A stretch of DNA of 64,000 bases from Gemmataceae bacterium (GTDB lineage: Bacteria; Planctomycetota; Planctomycetia; Gemmatales; Gemmataceae). The notes beneath the pieces were generated by a model. It had not been told where the DNA came from. It was given only the letters and a program-made list of their open reading frames with translations, and ran no database searches. Below, piece after piece: positions 62,881 through 64,000 of this stretch. Position numbers and translations under genes: made by a program. Within the stretch, counting starts at the first letter, position 1. Every line of letters starts with the position of its first letter. The DNA is taken from the NCBI GenBank assembly GCA_901538445.1, contig LR594584.1, positions 4,861,360-4,925,359 of the forward strand, written 5' to 3'.

Positions 62881-64000
62881 ATGCCAAGTTTCTGGAAGCC
62901 CCGGCTGGGGGCCGTGTACCTGGGCGACGGCACGTGTCGGTTCCGCGTGTGGGCGTCCCGGTGCGCGCGGGTGGACATCCACATCACCGGCCCGGTCGAC
63001 CGGGTCGTCCCCATGCGGCCGATGGAGGCGGGGTACTTCGAGGCCGTGGTCGACGGGGTCGAGCCGGGCACCAGGTATCTGTACCGGCTCGACGGGGGCG
63101 CGGAGCGGCCCGACCCGGCCAGCCGGTTCCAGCCGACGACGGTCCACGAGCCGTCGGCGGTCGTGGACCCGTCGTTCCCGTGGACCGACGGCCACTGGCA
63201 CGGGGTGCCGCTCGACCGGTACGTCATCTACGAACTGCACGTCGGCACGTTCACGCCCGAGGGGACGTTCGACGCGATCATCCCGCGGCTGCGCGACCTG
63301 GTCGAGCTCGGCGTCACCGCGGTCGAGTTGATGCCGGTGGCGCAGTTCGCCGGGGCCCGGGGGTGGGGGTACGACGGGGTGTACCCCTTCGCCCCGCAGA
63401 ATAGCTACGGCGGCCCAACCGGGCTCAAGCGGCTGGTGGACGCGTGCCACGCGCACGGGCTCGCGGTGGTGCTGGACGTGGTGTACAACCATTTCGGCCC
63501 CGAGGGCGGGTACCTCCAGGAGTTCGGGCACTACTTCACCGACCGGTACCGCACCCCGTGGGGCAACGCGGTCAACGTGGACGGGCCGAAGAGCGACGAG
63601 GTACGGCGGTACCTGATCGAGAACGCCCTGTACTGGGTCCACGAGTTCCACATCGACGCCCTGCGGCTCGACGCGGTCCACGCGATCCACGACGAGACCG
63701 CGGCCCCGTTCCTGATGGAGCTGGTGAACGTGGTCGGGCGGTACGCGACCGACCTGAACCGGTCCGTGTACCTCATCGCCGAGAGCGACCTGAACGACGT
63801 GCGGGTGCTGCGGCCGGCGGAGCTGGGCGGGCTCGGCCTCCACGCCCAGTGGGCGGACGACTTCCACCACTGCGTGTTCACCCTGCTCGCCGGCGAGGAG
63901 TCCCCGTACCACCGCGACTACAACCAGTTCGACCTCCTGGTGACCGCGTACCAACACGGGTACGCGTACACCGGGCAGTTCTGCGCGAGCCGGGAGCGGC
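62881..64000 (+). CDS. treZ: Malto-oligosyltrehalose trehalohydrolase TreZ, cut by window edge
   Basis: The first 373 residues of a GH13 enzyme that frees trehalose from maltooligosyl trehalose; the family is about 580-620 residues, so the end is outside the window. An N-terminal beta-domain (FWKPRLGAVYLGDGTCRFRVWASRCARVDIHI) precedes the barrel: YELHVGTFTPEGTFDAIIPRL, GYDGVYPFAPQNSYGGP, VVLDVVYNHFGPEG, the nucleophile in IDALRLDAVHAIHD (Asp264) and the acid in YLIAESDLND (Glu301). LRLDAVHAI.D and the NHFGP form are typical of TreZ rather than GlgB/GlgX. Start ATG 62881 has AGGAGGG six bases upstream. A treY is expected nearby but is not in this window. Confidence 0.9.
   Translation, partial: MPSFWKPRLGAVYLGDGTCRFRVWASRCARVDIHITGPVDRVVPMRPMEAGYFEAVVDGVEPGTRYLYRLDGGAERPDPASRFQPTTVHEPSAVVDPSFPWTDGHWHGVPLDRYVIYELHVGTFTPEGTFDAIIPRLRDLVELGVTAVELMPVAQFAGARGWGYDGVYPFAPQNSYGGPTGLKRLVDACHAHGLAVVLDVVYNHFGPEGGYLQEFGHYFTDRYRTPWGNAVNVDGPKSDEVRRYLIENALYWVHEFHIDALRLDAVHAIHDETAAPFLMELVNVVGRYATDLNRSVYLIAESDLNDVRVLRPAELGGLGLHAQWADDFHHCVFTLLAGEESPYHRDYNQFDLLVTAYQHGYAYTGQFCASRER

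Noticed and set aside
1-64000. tRNA, rRNA or insertion sequence genes
   Set aside because: No T-loop-like GGTTCGAATCC words, no rRNA blocks and no transposase motif were seen on reading; a tRNAscan/ISfinder run would be the decisive check.

Overview
The window is about 70% GC and densely coded on both strands. It most likely comes from a planctomycete of the family Gemmataceae (Gemmata or a close relative). The main reasons are three genes with the TIGR02996 repeat-companion domain fused to leucine-rich repeats, a Ser/Thr kinase with C-terminal leucine-rich repeats, an FGly-type sulfatase next to a DUF1254 protein, several Uma2-family genes, and an rsmH gene detached from a cell-division (dcw) cluster. 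No rRNA, tRNA, CRISPR array or intact insertion sequence was recognised.

Layout. 0-7.6 kb: the end of rsmH meets a minus-strand operon of one MBOAT acyltransferase and four tandem SGNH-like paralogues linked by ATGA/GTGA overlaps, probably an O-acetylation system for an exported polysaccharide. An OxyR-type regulator follows. 7.7-15 kb: TIGR02996/LRR genes, a DEAD-box helicase, an NtrC-like sigma-54 activator, rsmD and a STAS protein. 15-20.3 kb: a SAM-I riboswitch leads into a threonine-synthase-like PLP enzyme, a ThiS/MoaD-like sulfur carrier ending in Gly-Gly, an unknown small protein, an E1-like ThiF/MoeB enzyme, and then a cysteine desulfurase. This looks like a SAM-controlled, carrier-protein-based sulfur assimilation (homocysteine or cysteine) pathway and is the most interesting system here.

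20-35 kb: an Rpn-like nuclease gene, an acyltransferase-ACP-AMP-ligase fusion, alpha/beta hydrolase, SMI1, DUF1254, sulfatase, a four-helix-type membrane protein (with a copied C-terminal fragment on the other side of the sulfatase), an FAD oxidoreductase and an OxlT-like MFS carrier. 35.6-43.6 kb: a DevBCA-like exporter split around a kinase gene, with two permease paralogues and an ATPase fused to a cyclic-nucleotide-binding domain. 43.8-53.5 kb: glgC, a large M48-like protein whose HEXXH motif is altered, GNAT, a GT-C membrane glycosyltransferase, a Tat-exported protein and a THUMP-like methyltransferase. 53.6-58.7 kb: a minus-strand operon ending in tsaD. 59.5-64 kb: glycogen debranching enzyme, a SRPBCC membrane protein and the start of treZ; with glgC these point to glycogen/trehalose turnover.

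Between genes there are several families of palindromic elements: REP-like hairpins with GGCGAGC...GCTCGCC ends, a composite GC-rich inverted repeat, and AT-richer inverted repeats that stand out sharply from the GC-rich background. One REP-like hairpin lies in frame inside the NtrC-like gene, one forms the end of the MFS gene, and one AT-rich repeat is inserted in stem P3 of the SAM riboswitch. A TGGTACAAT-like extended -10 motif precedes several genes.
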